A DNA stretch of 64,000 nucleotides from Allolobophora icterica (taxonomy: Eukaryota; Annelida; Clitellata; Crassiclitellata; Lumbricidae): contig OY744610.1 in NCBI GenBank assembly GCA_963556255.1, positions 16,068,039 through 16,132,038 of the forward strand. The letters run 5' to 3'. Every line of letters starts with the position of its first letter. The stretch's first letter is position 1. This document shows, one piece after another, positions 32,512-42,014 of the stretch. The translations under genes and the position numbers were made by a program. The notes beneath the pieces were generated by a model, which saw only the letters and a list, made by a program, of their open reading frames with translations, was not told the DNA's origin and searched no databases.

Positions 32512-35046
32512 TTATGGTTGCAACTCAAGCGGAACATTGAATTCCAAACTAGAGATATACAGTTGAACAGAATAACGTTTGTTAGGGCCAATAATAGTGT
32601 CCAGTTTTCGAGCCAAACAGTAAGAAATAGATAAGGACTGTGGCAACAACACTCGAATCTGAGAAGGTTTATGTAAAGCTGTAATATTCCACTGAAAACG
32701 TAACTGACGACCAGAACAATGACGAGAAAGACTAATGTTAGAAATAGCATTCAAAGCGACAACATCATAATCTCCTAATGCATAACGCAACTTATACCAA
32801 GGAATAACAACTTTAGCTTCTGTGTTAAAAATATGCATGGTTAAACACACAGGCTGAACAACCGACGACTTGCAACAACGGCGATAAACCTTCCGAAAAA
32901 TCAGAACCAAAACCATAACCACAAGGAACGTGATAACAGTAATCTGAAACCATGGAAATTCCGCATATTCAAATAAAATCATTGGCCGGGATGTCGGAAT
33001 CCCAGTTGACTGCGAAAAAATCCAAACTGGTGGAACTGAATTAGTTTGAACAGGGCGTGACAAAGTCAACACAATAATAGACAATTGATGCACACGAACC
33101 ACCAAATAAATCGTTACTACAGCAAGGAGAACAATTATAAATGAACCCACAGGCACAAGAAAAGATATGGATGCAGAGTAAAAGGACGAATCCAAATTAG
33201 TCAAATGTCCCAACTGTTCTCGAAAAATATCATCCTTGGACTTGAATATCGCCTGACCTTCCTTAACAGAATTCATTGCAGTGGCAAAATCCTCAGCTAA
33301 CTGTTCCTCAGCTACCAGAGAAGCATTTGAATGAGTAATGAAAACAGGCAACTGCAGCGTAATCTGTTCAGCAACAGTAGTGTCCGCCTTAAGCAGAGCC
33401 CAATCCTCCTGAACAAAAAACTCTTGAATAATCGCCAAATTAAACGTATGCACAACTGAATCACTAGCATTAAGTAGGTCACTCGCTGAACACGAAGCAG
33501 GAAAAACATAGTGTTCGCTTACCATGGAACATTCATTCGGAATAGAAACATGACAAGAACTGCATGCAGTAACCTTTTTCGACCGTCCTTGAGGACAAAT
33601 CAGCATCAAATCAGACAACCCATTTTCAATTGCCATAGTATTCTCAGTTAAATACACAAACGATGACGGCTTACGGCTAAGAAGAAGAAGTACACAATTC
33701 TTGCGTATAGCAACAGGGTCATTCACATACAAAGCAAATATACACACTTCTGAATCCGTCCGCAACTGAATATCATGCTTTGAAACAATGCGAAAAGCAT
33801 CCCCGTCCTGCAACAATGGCAAAGAATCCCAAACCGCAAATGTGTTACTGACTGGAGCAACTGCAAAATAACTCGGTAAGCGATCAATCAAAGTAGCATG
33901 TGGATTATCAGCACTTATGGATTTTGCAACAACAGTGACCTTGTATAATTCCATGGAAAAGTTGACAGTAGTTAGAGGAATTTTTAAGGTAATGTAAAGA
34001 ATATTACGTTGTAGAGTGGCAATGTGAGTATTAACCCGGTAAAAATATGCGGGATCTCTAACCAAAATCCGGACAGGCAGTCGCATAGACTTCAAATGCT
34101 TATGAAGCTTGACAAGAACACGTCGAATATCTCCTTGATGCAAGATAGTAGCCTCTAACCTGCCAGCAATAAGTGACTCAACAGACAACAACAAACTCTG
34201 CAAGTTGGCTTCCAGACATGTAAAATTATACAAAGTTTCACTCATGTAAAAAGCTAGTTGTAATGACAACTTAAAATCCACCCTCATCGCTTTACCAATA
34301 TCAGACAAAATCTTATCATGACCCGTGACCTGGGACTTAATAGCATCCAATCTTTGATTCGTGATACTAGTAGCACTAGCCATGTTACTTACGTCAGCCG
34401 CAAACTGACCCAACGTACGTTGTTGACCCTCAAGAACCAGCTTAATACGATCTTGCATAGCTTGGATGTCTGAGTCCCGAGCAACCCCGAACAAAGAGTG
34501 TGCAACGTCCCCAATGAAATCCACAAATCCCCGTTTACGAACACGCGACTGACGACGTTCAACGCGTTCACTTTTAAAAGTAATTCGGATACGATCAATC
34601 AATTTATTAATTTTCACCTCTGCCCTCCGATGTAAGTCATGTATGGCTGTAAACGCAGTCAGGTAATCAGAACAATTGCTGTGTGTAGGTGTATTTCTGA
34701 AATGACAATACGGATTATCTCCCAATGGTGGCAATAACTTAACCCTAGGCAAAGCAATATCAAAGGTGTGAACCCAAACATCGGTACCGACTTCCAACAC
34801 ACCCAAAGAATGGAAATAAACACCATACGCTCCACGATTGAGAATGGGTGCAGGTGTAGCATGGATCACCAGGAACGAATGCAGAGCCAGAAATACCAAT
34901 GTCCCGAAGATCCAATCTAGAGGAAAGAAAAAAATAAATAAAAAAATAAAAAAAATAAAACAAACGATGACTCTACAAACCGTAGATATGTAGGGATACC
35001 CGCAAGCATACAAAGCAAAACAGCCGCCCCACGCAACGCAGAGCAC
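32512..35046 (-). CDS. env: Envelope glycoprotein, baculovirus F / errantivirus type fusion protein
   Basis: An intact 844-residue membrane protein. A long hydrophobic N-terminal stretch (about residues 26-62) would serve as signal sequence. A furin-type site RVRKR ends at residue 172. A fusion-peptide-like segment GFVDFIGDVAHSLFG follows at once (173-187), the layout seen in baculovirus F proteins and gypsy errantivirus Env. A heptad-rich helical region (190-300) follows, and then Cys-containing ectodomain sequence with several N-glycosylation sites (for example NFT, NAS). One strong transmembrane segment lies at about 626-651 and a second hydrophobic segment at about 700-717, with a Cys/Arg-rich boundary and a roughly 120-residue tail after it. 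The two membrane segments and the long tail are odd for this class. Expression presumably needs splicing, as the start is about 750 bases after pol. Confidence 0.85.
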   Translation of the reverse strand: MLCVAWGGCFALYACGYPYISTVCRVIVCFIFFIFLFIFFFPLDWIFGTLVFLALHSFLVIHATPAPILNRGAYGVYFHSLGVLEVGTDVWVHTFDIALPRVKLLPPLGDNPYCHFRNTPTHSNCSDYLTAFTAIHDLHRRAEVKINKLIDRIRITFKSERVERRQSRVRKRGFVDFIGDVAHSLFGVARDSDIQAMQDRIKLVLEGQQRTLGQFAADVSNMASATSITNQRLDAIKSQVTGHDKILSDIGKAMRVDFKLSLQLAFYMSETLYNFTCLEANLQSLLLSVESLIAGRLEATILHQGDIRRVLVKLHKHLKSMRLPVRILVRDPAYFYRVNTHIATLQRNILYITLKIPLTTVNFSMELYKVTVVAKSISADNPHATLIDRLPSYFAVAPVSNTFAVWDSLPLLQDGDAFRIVSKHDIQLRTDSEVCIFALYVNDPVAIRKNCVLLLLSRKPSSFVYLTENTMAIENGLSDLMLICPQGRSKKVTACSSCHVSIPNECSMVSEHYVFPASCSASDLLNASDSVVHTFNLAIIQEFFVQEDWALLKADTTVAEQITLQLPVFITHSNASLVAEEQLAEDFATAMNSVKEGQAIFKSKDDIFREQLGHLTNLDSSFYSASISFLVPVGSFIIVLLAVVTIYLVVRVHQLSIIVLTLSRPVQTNSVPPVWIFSQSTGIPTSRPMILFEYAEFPWFQITVITFLVVMVLVLIFRKVYRRCCKSSVVQPVCLTMHIFNTEAKVVIPWYKLRYALGDYDVVALNAISNISLSRHCSGRQLRFQWNITALHKPSQIRVLLPQSLSISYCLARKLDTIIGPNKRYSVQLYISSLEFNVPLELQP

Positions 35047-35792
35047 GGCTTATCACAGCACACAGCGATAACAATATCAGCGCGCAGCTATACGGCATGG
35101 TTTTCCCCATTCACCTGCACAACCACCGGCCGTACAACGACACACCCCAGCATAACCACAGCATACACCCTCACATAACCACGTAATATGAGATGAACCC
35201 CAGGCCTATGCCAATTACGACAACTCCGCCAAAACCCATTATATCCCATACATGAAACGTAAGCCTGTACGTACGTAGAACAGCATCTGTAACAACGGTG
35301 CATAAAACAACTACCATAGTAGGACCAAGAATAATATATATACAAGAATAATATCAACCAAGAAATCAAATCTCCACGGAAATAACCTCAAAGCAGTCCT
35401 ACTCGTCAGTAACCCTGTCAAACAAAAGCTGTCTGGATGGTGAATAAAGTGTCATTTCTCGACATTATTCCACGACTTTAAATGTCGATTTTAGCGCTGA
35501 ATGTATCAGTGTAATACATATGTAAATAATTGTTGGCCAACAAGAAATCCCAAGATGAATATATAATAAGCGCTGTATAGTAATTGCTCTAGTGACGCAC
35601 AGCATACTCACTGACATCATTGTACAGCGGCTTTAACATAAGCACAAGAGGCAACTATCTCCTTTAAAACATATAAAATGCAACATTTCTCAGGAGCCAA
35701 TAGTAATCAATCACGACAAGTGACCCTGTGACATTAGGCTTCAGGGTCAACATAACCTGTAATAATAAAAAAACTACCATTCAGCAACTCGT
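35047..35792 (-). other. pol-env intergenic region of the provirus
   Basis: About 750 bases with no convincing gene. A 93-codon minus frame (35088-35369) rich in Tyr, Cys and Val has no family resemblance and lacks support. The region probably carries the env splice acceptor. Confidence 0.5.
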
Positions 35793-38700
35793 CTAATCAC
35801 CTAGTAGACCAATGGTAAACCGCTGAGGAGTAGGCCTTTTCCTAACTTTCCCCGTCATGGTTCGTTTAATGTGATATTCTCTCTTCAAGCAATCACTGAC
35901 ATCCTCTTCAGCTGTCCATTCAGGCTTGAGAGACCTATTCTTAAAAATCACTCTATAGAATCTTTTTTTATTAATGAATTTCATTCCACTAATTTGCTCC
36001 GCTTCAATCCATGGAGAATGCTCAGTCACAACATCAGATACTGTTGCTGGGTCGACAACTGCGTCAGTACCCTGTGAAGGTTGGACCTGTGAAGTAGGCG
36101 TAACCTGTAAATCTTGTTCATAATCCCTTCTATCAACATAACGCCTCAATCTATCAACATTGACTGGGTGACGTAACAGTTTGTTAGTCAAGGCGTGCCG
36201 TAGTAAGTAAGTAAATGGAGCAACCTGAGACGTAATGTAATAAGGTCCAACGAATTTCTTATACATCTTTGGCTTCTTGCCAACTGGCGTAACAGGATTA
36301 AAAACCCAAACTTGATCCCCAACTGCGTAATCTGAAGAACTGGTCCTAAGATCGTAATTCTTCTTATTGCGAGCTTGCAAAACTACAGTCTCATCCACAG
36401 CTTGCTGTCTAGCCATTTCCAGTGCATTAGCAATTCTCCTGACATACTCATGAGTAGTCTCTGGTTGATCAGACAAACCCATCTGTTGATCCACTGGGAA
36501 TTTAAAATCTCTGCCAAACAACAAGAACGCAGGACTGTGTCCTAAATTTGCACTCGTTGTTGCGCGAATAGAATACAGAATGGCAGGAATAAAAATAGGC
36601 CAGTCAGTCTCATCTTTACAGTGGAGTCTCAACATTTTCCAAATAGATCGATTCACAACTTCGCAAGCGCCATTACATCTAGGATTATAATTAGCTGTGT
36701 GAATCCTTTTAACACCAAATAATGATGATAATTCGGTCACAATTTTACTCAAAAAATTAGCTCCTCGGTCAGACAACAAGGTTTCAGGTGGACCATATCT
36801 AGTAAAGATTTCTCTATACAGGGCCTCAGCAATAGTCTGAGCCGTCTGATCTTTCAGCATAACCATCTCCGGGAATCTTGTAAGGGATTCGACACAAAGA
36901 AGAAGGTAACGGTAACCTTCCTTACTCCTAGGCAACTGAAGTATATCCATATGCCATCTACCAAAAATTTGTTTAATTGGCAATGACGTCATCGGTGGTT
37001 TGTTCAACGGGAGAGGATATTTACACTGTTGGCACAAACTACACGACATGATATGATTCTGCAGATCCTTGTGCATGCCTTTCCAAAAATAACGACGTCG
37101 AACTGACAAATAACATCGGTGGAACCCTGGATGACTGCACTCTTCGTGATAACCATTTAAAATACCTTGTCTCATACTCAATGGTACAACAAGCTGATTT
37201 ATATAGCTCCGTTGAGGACCCCGAGAACGAGGCTGATAGTAATGCCAAAGAACTCCCTCGTTTACAGCATATTCTGAACTCTCAATAACCAACTTCCTCG
37301 CCTCCCTATCATCCAGAGGTAATTCACCTAATTCCAAATAACGAATGATAGGAAGACACTCTAAACATCTATTTTGTTGCTTCGCAATCTCTTGGAGAAA
37401 TGCCTCGCCTTGAGGTTCCTCCGGTGCACCTAAATCACTGTCTGTGATTAAATTCAAATCCATCTGAATAATGTCAGTGTCAATAGGAGCCAATAAACTT
37501 TCAAGTTCCTCATCAGCATCCACGTGCATGGGATAAGATATGCGACTAAGTGCATCCGCATTCAGATTACATTTACCCTTCTTGTACTTAACCTCAAAAT
37601 TGTACTGCTGTAACTGTAACGCCCACCGAAGTAAACGACCAGTTTGACTCGTTTTCAAGGACTGTAAATACTTCAAACTGATATGATCAGTGTAAACGGT
37701 AAATGTAGCATTGGCAAGATAACAATGAAATTGCTTGATAGCACAAATCACAGCTAACATTTCCAGTTCAGTGACAGTATAATTTCTCTCACAAGTAGTC
37801 AAAGATCGGCCCCCAAAGGCAATTGGGTGCTCCCTACCTGTAACATCCTCCTGAGCTAACACAAAACCCACAGCTTGAGAACTTGAATCACAATTAATGA
37901 TAAAAGGCCTAGACATGTCAGGATAAATTAAAACCGGAGCAGTCGACAAAGCCTGCTTCAATTTAATAAAAGCTTCCTCACAGGTCTCATCCCACTCGAA
38001 CTTCATGTCTTTACGAAGCAATCGATTTAATGGACTTGCAATGATAGAGAATCGAGTTATAAATTTGCGATAGTAAGATGCAAGACCTAGGAATGACCGG
38101 ACCTCTTTAGGAGACGTCGGCCTTGGATAATCACGAATGACCTTGGTTTTCGATTCATCAACGGCTACCCCATCCGCTGAGAGCACATGCCCGAGATACA
38201 AGATTTTATCCAGACCAAAGGAACATTTTTCCGGATTAAGTTTCAAGTTAGCTTCATTTAGGCGATCAAAAACCTCCTTTAAATGCACCAGATGTAGGTC
38301 AAAGGTAGTACTATAGACTAATATATCATCCATGTAAACAATTAATGATTTAAAATGCAAATTCTGGAAAACTCTGGACATGAGCAGCTGAAAGAAACTC
38401 GGCAAATTTTTCAATCCAAATGGAGCAGTGGTCCATTGAAACTGACCTTGATGTGTCACAAAACTAGATTTTTCCCTAGTGTCCGGATGTAATGGAATTT
38501 GATGGAATCCACTCCTTAAATCAAGTAAACTAAAATACCTAGGCTTGACCTCTCCCATGGCATCAAAGACATCTGTCAATTGTGGCAGAGGATAACTGAT
38601 GGATTCAGTTACAGAATTGAGCTTTCGGTAATCAACACAAAATCTAAATTGACCCGATCGTTTCTTCACTAACACAACGGGAGAACACCAGACACTTGTA

Positions 38701-39989
38701 CTCGGCTCAATGAGACCAGCCGATAACATTTCCTCTGTTTGCCTAGCAATTTCCGCCTTAGCAGAAACAGAATGACGGTAAGCTTTCTGGTGAATGGGTG
38801 GAGCAGACCCAGTGTGAATAGAATGCTGTGTCAAATGAGTCCTGCCCAGATCATCCAATGATGATGAAAACGTACCTAAATTGACTTGTAAGAACTCTTT
38901 CAACCTAACATTCTCATCTGCTGACAAATTATCAGAGTAAAAATTGACTTTAAGGTCGTCCAAAGACCTGGATCGCAAATCGCTAGTGCCATGTAATCTA
39001 TTCAGCGGATCAGCAATCGGCTTATCTGATGCGGTTCCAGTGCTGCCAGAAACATTATCCGTACGGACAAAGAAATCATCAGTATCGTAATTACTTTCCG
39101 ATGGTCTGCCAGACAAACCATCCGCATAATGACTTTTACGGGCAGACAGATTATCCAAGGAAACGTAATCATGCGTGGAGGATGATTTGAGGACTCCAAG
39201 TGCAGAGGATGGTGTATGATTGCAATGTGTGGGTGGTGGTGGTGATGCCGATGGTGGTAGTTTATCATCAGCAAACATTGCTAATATCTCTGGAAAAATA
39301 GGCTCAACACATGCCAATGGTTTATGTCTGGCCAACCAAATGACTTGATTGGTAGGGTTCAAAACCTTGCAAACAGCTGTTTTCTTAGAAGAATCAATGG
39401 CACTTCGTGCACAAATAAATTTACATTTCGCCTCCCGTGCAAATGGTTCAATAATGGACATATCAGCTGAATACTTTGAAGGCAATAAAACTGGGACCAA
39501 TGTCTCAGACATTGGCTTCAAGACAGTTGCATGCAGAGTACACACAGATAAAGAATGCACAGTAGCAGTTGACAACCGAGTAGCAGCCAAATCATCAAAA
39601 AAAGTGACAACCTTTGCATCAAAATCAATTCTTGCCTTACTGTCAGTCAAGAAGTCTAACCCAAGAATCAGACTATATCCCATCTGTGGCAAAATCAAGA
39701 ATTCATAAGGAATACTCAAACCGGAAAGTTTAACAGTAATGTCTGCACGACCTTGTACCCGAACAGGATGACCATCAGCCAAAAATACATTTTTGGTGTC
39801 ATCATCTCTCAATGGTTGAACAGGAAGTTTCAATTTATGCAAAAATTCAGCACTGATGCACGAGACACTGGCGCCTGAGTCAAGCAAACATTGAGCAGTG
39901 CGGTTCCTAACTTGTACAGTAATTGTGTTTCTATACATCGCAATTTTGTCAGTCTGTGCATAAATTCTGTTCTTAGCCCCAACCGTCAT
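35793..39989 (-). CDS. pol: Pol polyprotein: protease, RT, RNase H, integrase, chromodomain-like tail
   Basis: 1,398 residues from the first Met after gag. Retropepsin: LLDSGAS (Asp 37) and ILGLDFL near 108. RT: CVDYRKLNSV near 451, LLDLRSGFHQIPL near 488 and VYMDDILVYS (551-560). RNase H: INCDSSSQAVGFVL (Asp 701), the ELEMLAV Glu near 741, YTDHISLKYL, and NADALSR. Integrase: HHCC zinc site around 953-989 ending CSLCQQC, then D1014 (HMDIL), D1074 (LSDRGANF) and E1110 (NGACE). The GPY-like region reads KKFVGPYYI. A C-terminal segment at about 1320-1375 (ISGMKFINKKRFYRV, PEWTAEEDV) resembles a chromodomain. All catalytic residues are present. The frame is the same as gag, joined through a UAG eight codons before the first Met. 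Confidence 0.95.
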   Translation of the reverse strand: MTVGAKNRIYAQTDKIAMYRNTITVQVRNRTAQCLLDSGASVSCISAEFLHKLKLPVQPLRDDDTKNVFLADGHPVRVQGRADITVKLSGLSIPYEFLILPQMGYSLILGLDFLTDSKARIDFDAKVVTFFDDLAATRLSTATVHSLSVCTLHATVLKPMSETLVPVLLPSKYSADMSIIEPFAREAKCKFICARSAIDSSKKTAVCKVLNPTNQVIWLARHKPLACVEPIFPEILAMFADDKLPPSASPPPPTHCNHTPSSALGVLKSSSTHDYVSLDNLSARKSHYADGLSGRPSESNYDTDDFFVRTDNVSGSTGTASDKPIADPLNRLHGTSDLRSRSLDDLKVNFYSDNLSADENVRLKEFLQVNLGTFSSSLDDLGRTHLTQHSIHTGSAPPIHQKAYRHSVSAKAEIARQTEEMLSAGLIEPSTSVWCSPVVLVKKRSGQFRFCVDYRKLNSVTESISYPLPQLTDVFDAMGEVKPRYFSLLDLRSGFHQIPLHPDTREKSSFVTHQGQFQWTTAPFGLKNLPSFFQLLMSRVFQNLHFKSLIVYMDDILVYSTTFDLHLVHLKEVFDRLNEANLKLNPEKCSFGLDKILYLGHVLSADGVAVDESKTKVIRDYPRPTSPKEVRSFLGLASYYRKFITRFSIIASPLNRLLRKDMKFEWDETCEEAFIKLKQALSTAPVLIYPDMSRPFIINCDSSSQAVGFVLAQEDVTGREHPIAFGGRSLTTCERNYTVTELEMLAVICAIKQFHCYLANATFTVYTDHISLKYLQSLKTSQTGRLLRWALQLQQYNFEVKYKKGKCNLNADALSRISYPMHVDADEELESLLAPIDTDIIQMDLNLITDSDLGAPEEPQGEAFLQEIAKQQNRCLECLPIIRYLELGELPLDDREARKLVIESSEYAVNEGVLWHYYQPRSRGPQRSYINQLVVPLSMRQGILNGYHEECSHPGFHRCYLSVRRRYFWKGMHKDLQNHIMSCSLCQQCKYPLPLNKPPMTSLPIKQIFGRWHMDILQLPRSKEGYRYLLLCVESLTRFPEMVMLKDQTAQTIAEALYREIFTRYGPPETLLSDRGANFLSKIVTELSSLFGVKRIHTANYNPRCNGACEVVNRSIWKMLRLHCKDETDWPIFIPAILYSIRATTSANLGHSPAFLLFGRDFKFPVDQQMGLSDQPETTHEYVRRIANALEMARQQAVDETVVLQARNKKNYDLRTSSSDYAVGDQVWVFNPVTPVGKKPKMYKKFVGPYYITSQVAPFTYLLRHALTNKLLRHPVNVDRLRRYVDRRDYEQDLQVTPTSQVQPSQGTDAVVDPATVSDVVTEHSPWIEAEQISGMKFINKKRFYRVIFKNRSLKPEWTAEEDVSDCLKREYHIKRTMTGKVRKRPTPQRFTIGLLGD

Positions 39990-40013
39990 TTGTGGACGGC
40001 GGGAAGCGAATTC

Positions 40014-41369
40014 CTATGTTTGGCTAAAGCGACCAGAGGGCGCTCTGGTGGACCTGCAAACAGACTGTAAATGGCCCCTTTTTCCGCATCTGAAACAAGT
40101 GACACCCTTGGCGCGACAGAAGTTATTAGGAGCATGATTACCTCCGCAATTACTGCAAGATGACTTGGAAGCTGAACGCCAGGAGGTCTGTCGGTAAGGA
40201 GGTTGAGAGCAATTCCACGATCGACCTTGCGAGTACCTCGGAGTGTTCCCAAGATACCTCGGCGAATCAGACTGTTGTGGCGGTTGATAGTTACCAGGGC
40301 GTGGGTGATAGTCTCTTGCCGATGTCGTGTAGGCTTCCTGACGTGTTGTCTCCAACGATGGATCAGGTAGCAAATCAAAGGTGACATGACGCGGCGAAGG
40401 TGACAATGTTCTATGGCCAGTAGAACTTACCGCAGCGACATTGGTCAGATGAAGCTGTTTCAATTCCTCACGGATAGCAGCTAGTTCAGAGACCGTTTGA
40501 CGAATGTGTTGACCCGCATCAGAATGATCGTCCAGGGACAACTCCGTCAATCGACCCCATTTCTGCAGATCCTCTATGGTGGTTATATCATGGTGAATGA
40601 CATGTTGTCTAATGCTAGAGCGTAGACCGTTCAACGCCACGAGAAATGTTTGGTCAGCTCCAACTCCAAGTTTTTGGGCAGCCTTTTGGACAACAGTTAA
40701 AAAGTCATCGACAGTCTGGTGTGGCAATTGTCGAATCTGCCACAGGTCCGCAGATCGTTTCCAGGCATCCGAAGGATGTGGACCGTATCGCAGAATCAAG
40801 GCATCACGCAATGCAGTGAAACTGTCCCGAGTGGCCTGTGATTGAGTGTTGAACCACAGCGCTGCACCATCCTTAAGGAGGAGAGGTAAAGCGGCCAATT
40901 TCTGACCTCCGGACATAGCTCTAAAGGTAGCCCAAAGGTCATAGTTATTCAGGAACTCGAGAACATCTTCCTGCGGTTTGCCCGTGAATGGTGCAGGAAC
41001 CAAGGTATTGCCAGCCATTTCAGAATCAGATGAATCAGCGTCAGAGGAATGAGAGGAATCAGCGTCAGAATCGTCAAGGACAGCGTAGACTGGCTGACTA
41101 ACAGCGGTTGCCGGTTGTCCAAAATAAAACTGTGCCACAGAGGAAAAATTGTCTGCCGGTGGTGTCAAAATTGTTGGCGATGGAGGCGTAGAGGTTAGAA
41201 CGTCAGCAGCTGGAGCCAAGTAAGTAGATGAAGAATCAGTTGAAATGTTCGAAGACTGCGGCAGCAAGGATATGTGTGACTCCGGAGGAGAGAAGTCCAA
41301 CGACGATGGTAATAGCTTACCCGATCGAAGATTGTATCTGCCAGATGTTGGATTGATGGGTACACTCAT
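40014..41369 (-). CDS. gag: Gag polyprotein
   Basis: 451 residues. The N-terminus has RYNLRSGK and a Ser/Pro-rich stretch. The capsid region runs from about 130 to 300 (PAPFTGKPQEDVLEFLNNYD, LKDGAALWFNTQ, RYGPHPSDAWKRSADLWQIR), typical of gypsy Gag. Two zinc knuckles lie near the C-terminus: CSNCGGNHAPNNFC and CFRCGKRGHLQSVC. It stops at TAG (40014-40016), followed by GAA in the same frame as pol. This arrangement resembles gammaretroviral stop-codon readthrough rather than frameshifting. Confidence 0.92.
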   Translation of the reverse strand: MSVPINPTSGRYNLRSGKLLPSSLDFSPPESHISLLPQSSNISTDSSSTYLAPAADVLTSTPPSPTILTPPADNFSSVAQFYFGQPATAVSQPVYAVLDDSDADSSHSSDADSSDSEMAGNTLVPAPFTGKPQEDVLEFLNNYDLWATFRAMSGGQKLAALPLLLKDGAALWFNTQSQATRDSFTALRDALILRYGPHPSDAWKRSADLWQIRQLPHQTVDDFLTVVQKAAQKLGVGADQTFLVALNGLRSSIRQHVIHHDITTIEDLQKWGRLTELSLDDHSDAGQHIRQTVSELAAIREELKQLHLTNVAAVSSTGHRTLSPSPRHVTFDLLPDPSLETTRQEAYTTSARDYHPRPGNYQPPQQSDSPRYLGNTPRYSQGRSWNCSQPPYRQTSWRSASKSSCSNCGGNHAPNNFCRAKGVTCFRCGKRGHLQSVCRSTRAPSGRFSQT

Positions 41370-41450
41370 CGATATACCAGCGCTGAGCGGTCACAGAAAT
41401 GCTGAAACGGAACTGCTGGATCGGATGTAGACGAGAGGTCGGATCGTTCT

Positions 41451-41467
41451 GAAGCGGTTCTCCACCA
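41451..41467 (-). promoter_or_regulatory. Candidate primer binding site of the provirus
   Basis: The minus strand reads TGGTGGAGAACCGCTTC immediately inside the 5' LTR. The TGG start fits a tRNA CCA end. I cannot assign the tRNA. Confidence 0.5.
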
Positions 41468-41468
41468 C

Positions 41469-41812
41469 CTGAAGCGGCCGTTGTTGGCTACTTCGTTGAT
41501 AGATAACACTCATTGATTTAATATTTACTTTATTGTTAACTTGCAATTAACTACGTTGACTACAATAGTTAATATTCGATTCACCTACACGCACTCTCAA
41601 TTCACTCACTACACACTGTTGTTGTTCCTACCACCGTCGTTCGTTTCTCGTTCTTTCCTTCTCTCCCTCTCTCGTTTCCCAAAACATGCCTCTTAATACA
41701 TAAGTGACTTGTGCTGATGATGATGATAGCTGAGCCTTCCTACCTACAGCTCGCATGCAACAGACACATTATGTGCACGACCGAATGAATGGATGACTGT
41801 ATGTATGACCAC
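41469..41812 (-). repeat. 5' LTR of the provirus
   Basis: Identical to 31697-32040 as far as I can read. A TATTAAGA box on the minus strand (+ strand tcttaata near 41691-41698) is a possible TATA element. Confidence 0.92.
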
Positions 41813-42014
41813 TATCTCTACTATAGGCTTCTCTCTGCCATACGAATCTCTACCACATCCATTTAAATCAGGTTCATCATTTTAGGTGTATTCCTCTTTG
41901 GCAGTTCTGGTGTGCAAGGGTAAAAGAGACGAAACCCAAATGCTCATTTTAATTTCTTCTATACATAATATTTTGCTTGTCACTGTGGCAATAATAATGA
42001 TTTCTTTCATTCAG

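Larger units (their letters stand above)
31697..41812 (-). mobile_element. Full-length env-bearing Ty3/gypsy endogenous retrovirus
   Basis: A 10.1-kb provirus on the minus strand with 344-bp LTRs (31697-32040, 41469-41812) that I read as identical and a 5-bp duplication TATCT (31692-31696, 41813-41817). The order is LTR, primer site, gag (451 aa), pol (1,398 aa), a roughly 750-base gap, env (844 aa), LTR. No frameshift or stop breaks any gene except a single UAG between gag and pol. Identical LTRs and open genes mean a very recent insertion, possibly still competent. It lies antisense within the proposed intron of a cGAS-like gene. The LTR boundaries could shift by one to three bases because of chance identity at the junctions. 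Confidence 0.93.

Noticed and set aside
35088..35369. Possible accessory gene between pol and env
   Set aside because: Short, Tyr/Cys/Val-rich, and no similarity recognised; it probably arises from intergenic sequence.
39349..39708. 119-codon plus frame inside the provirus
   Set aside because: Antisense shadow of pol.
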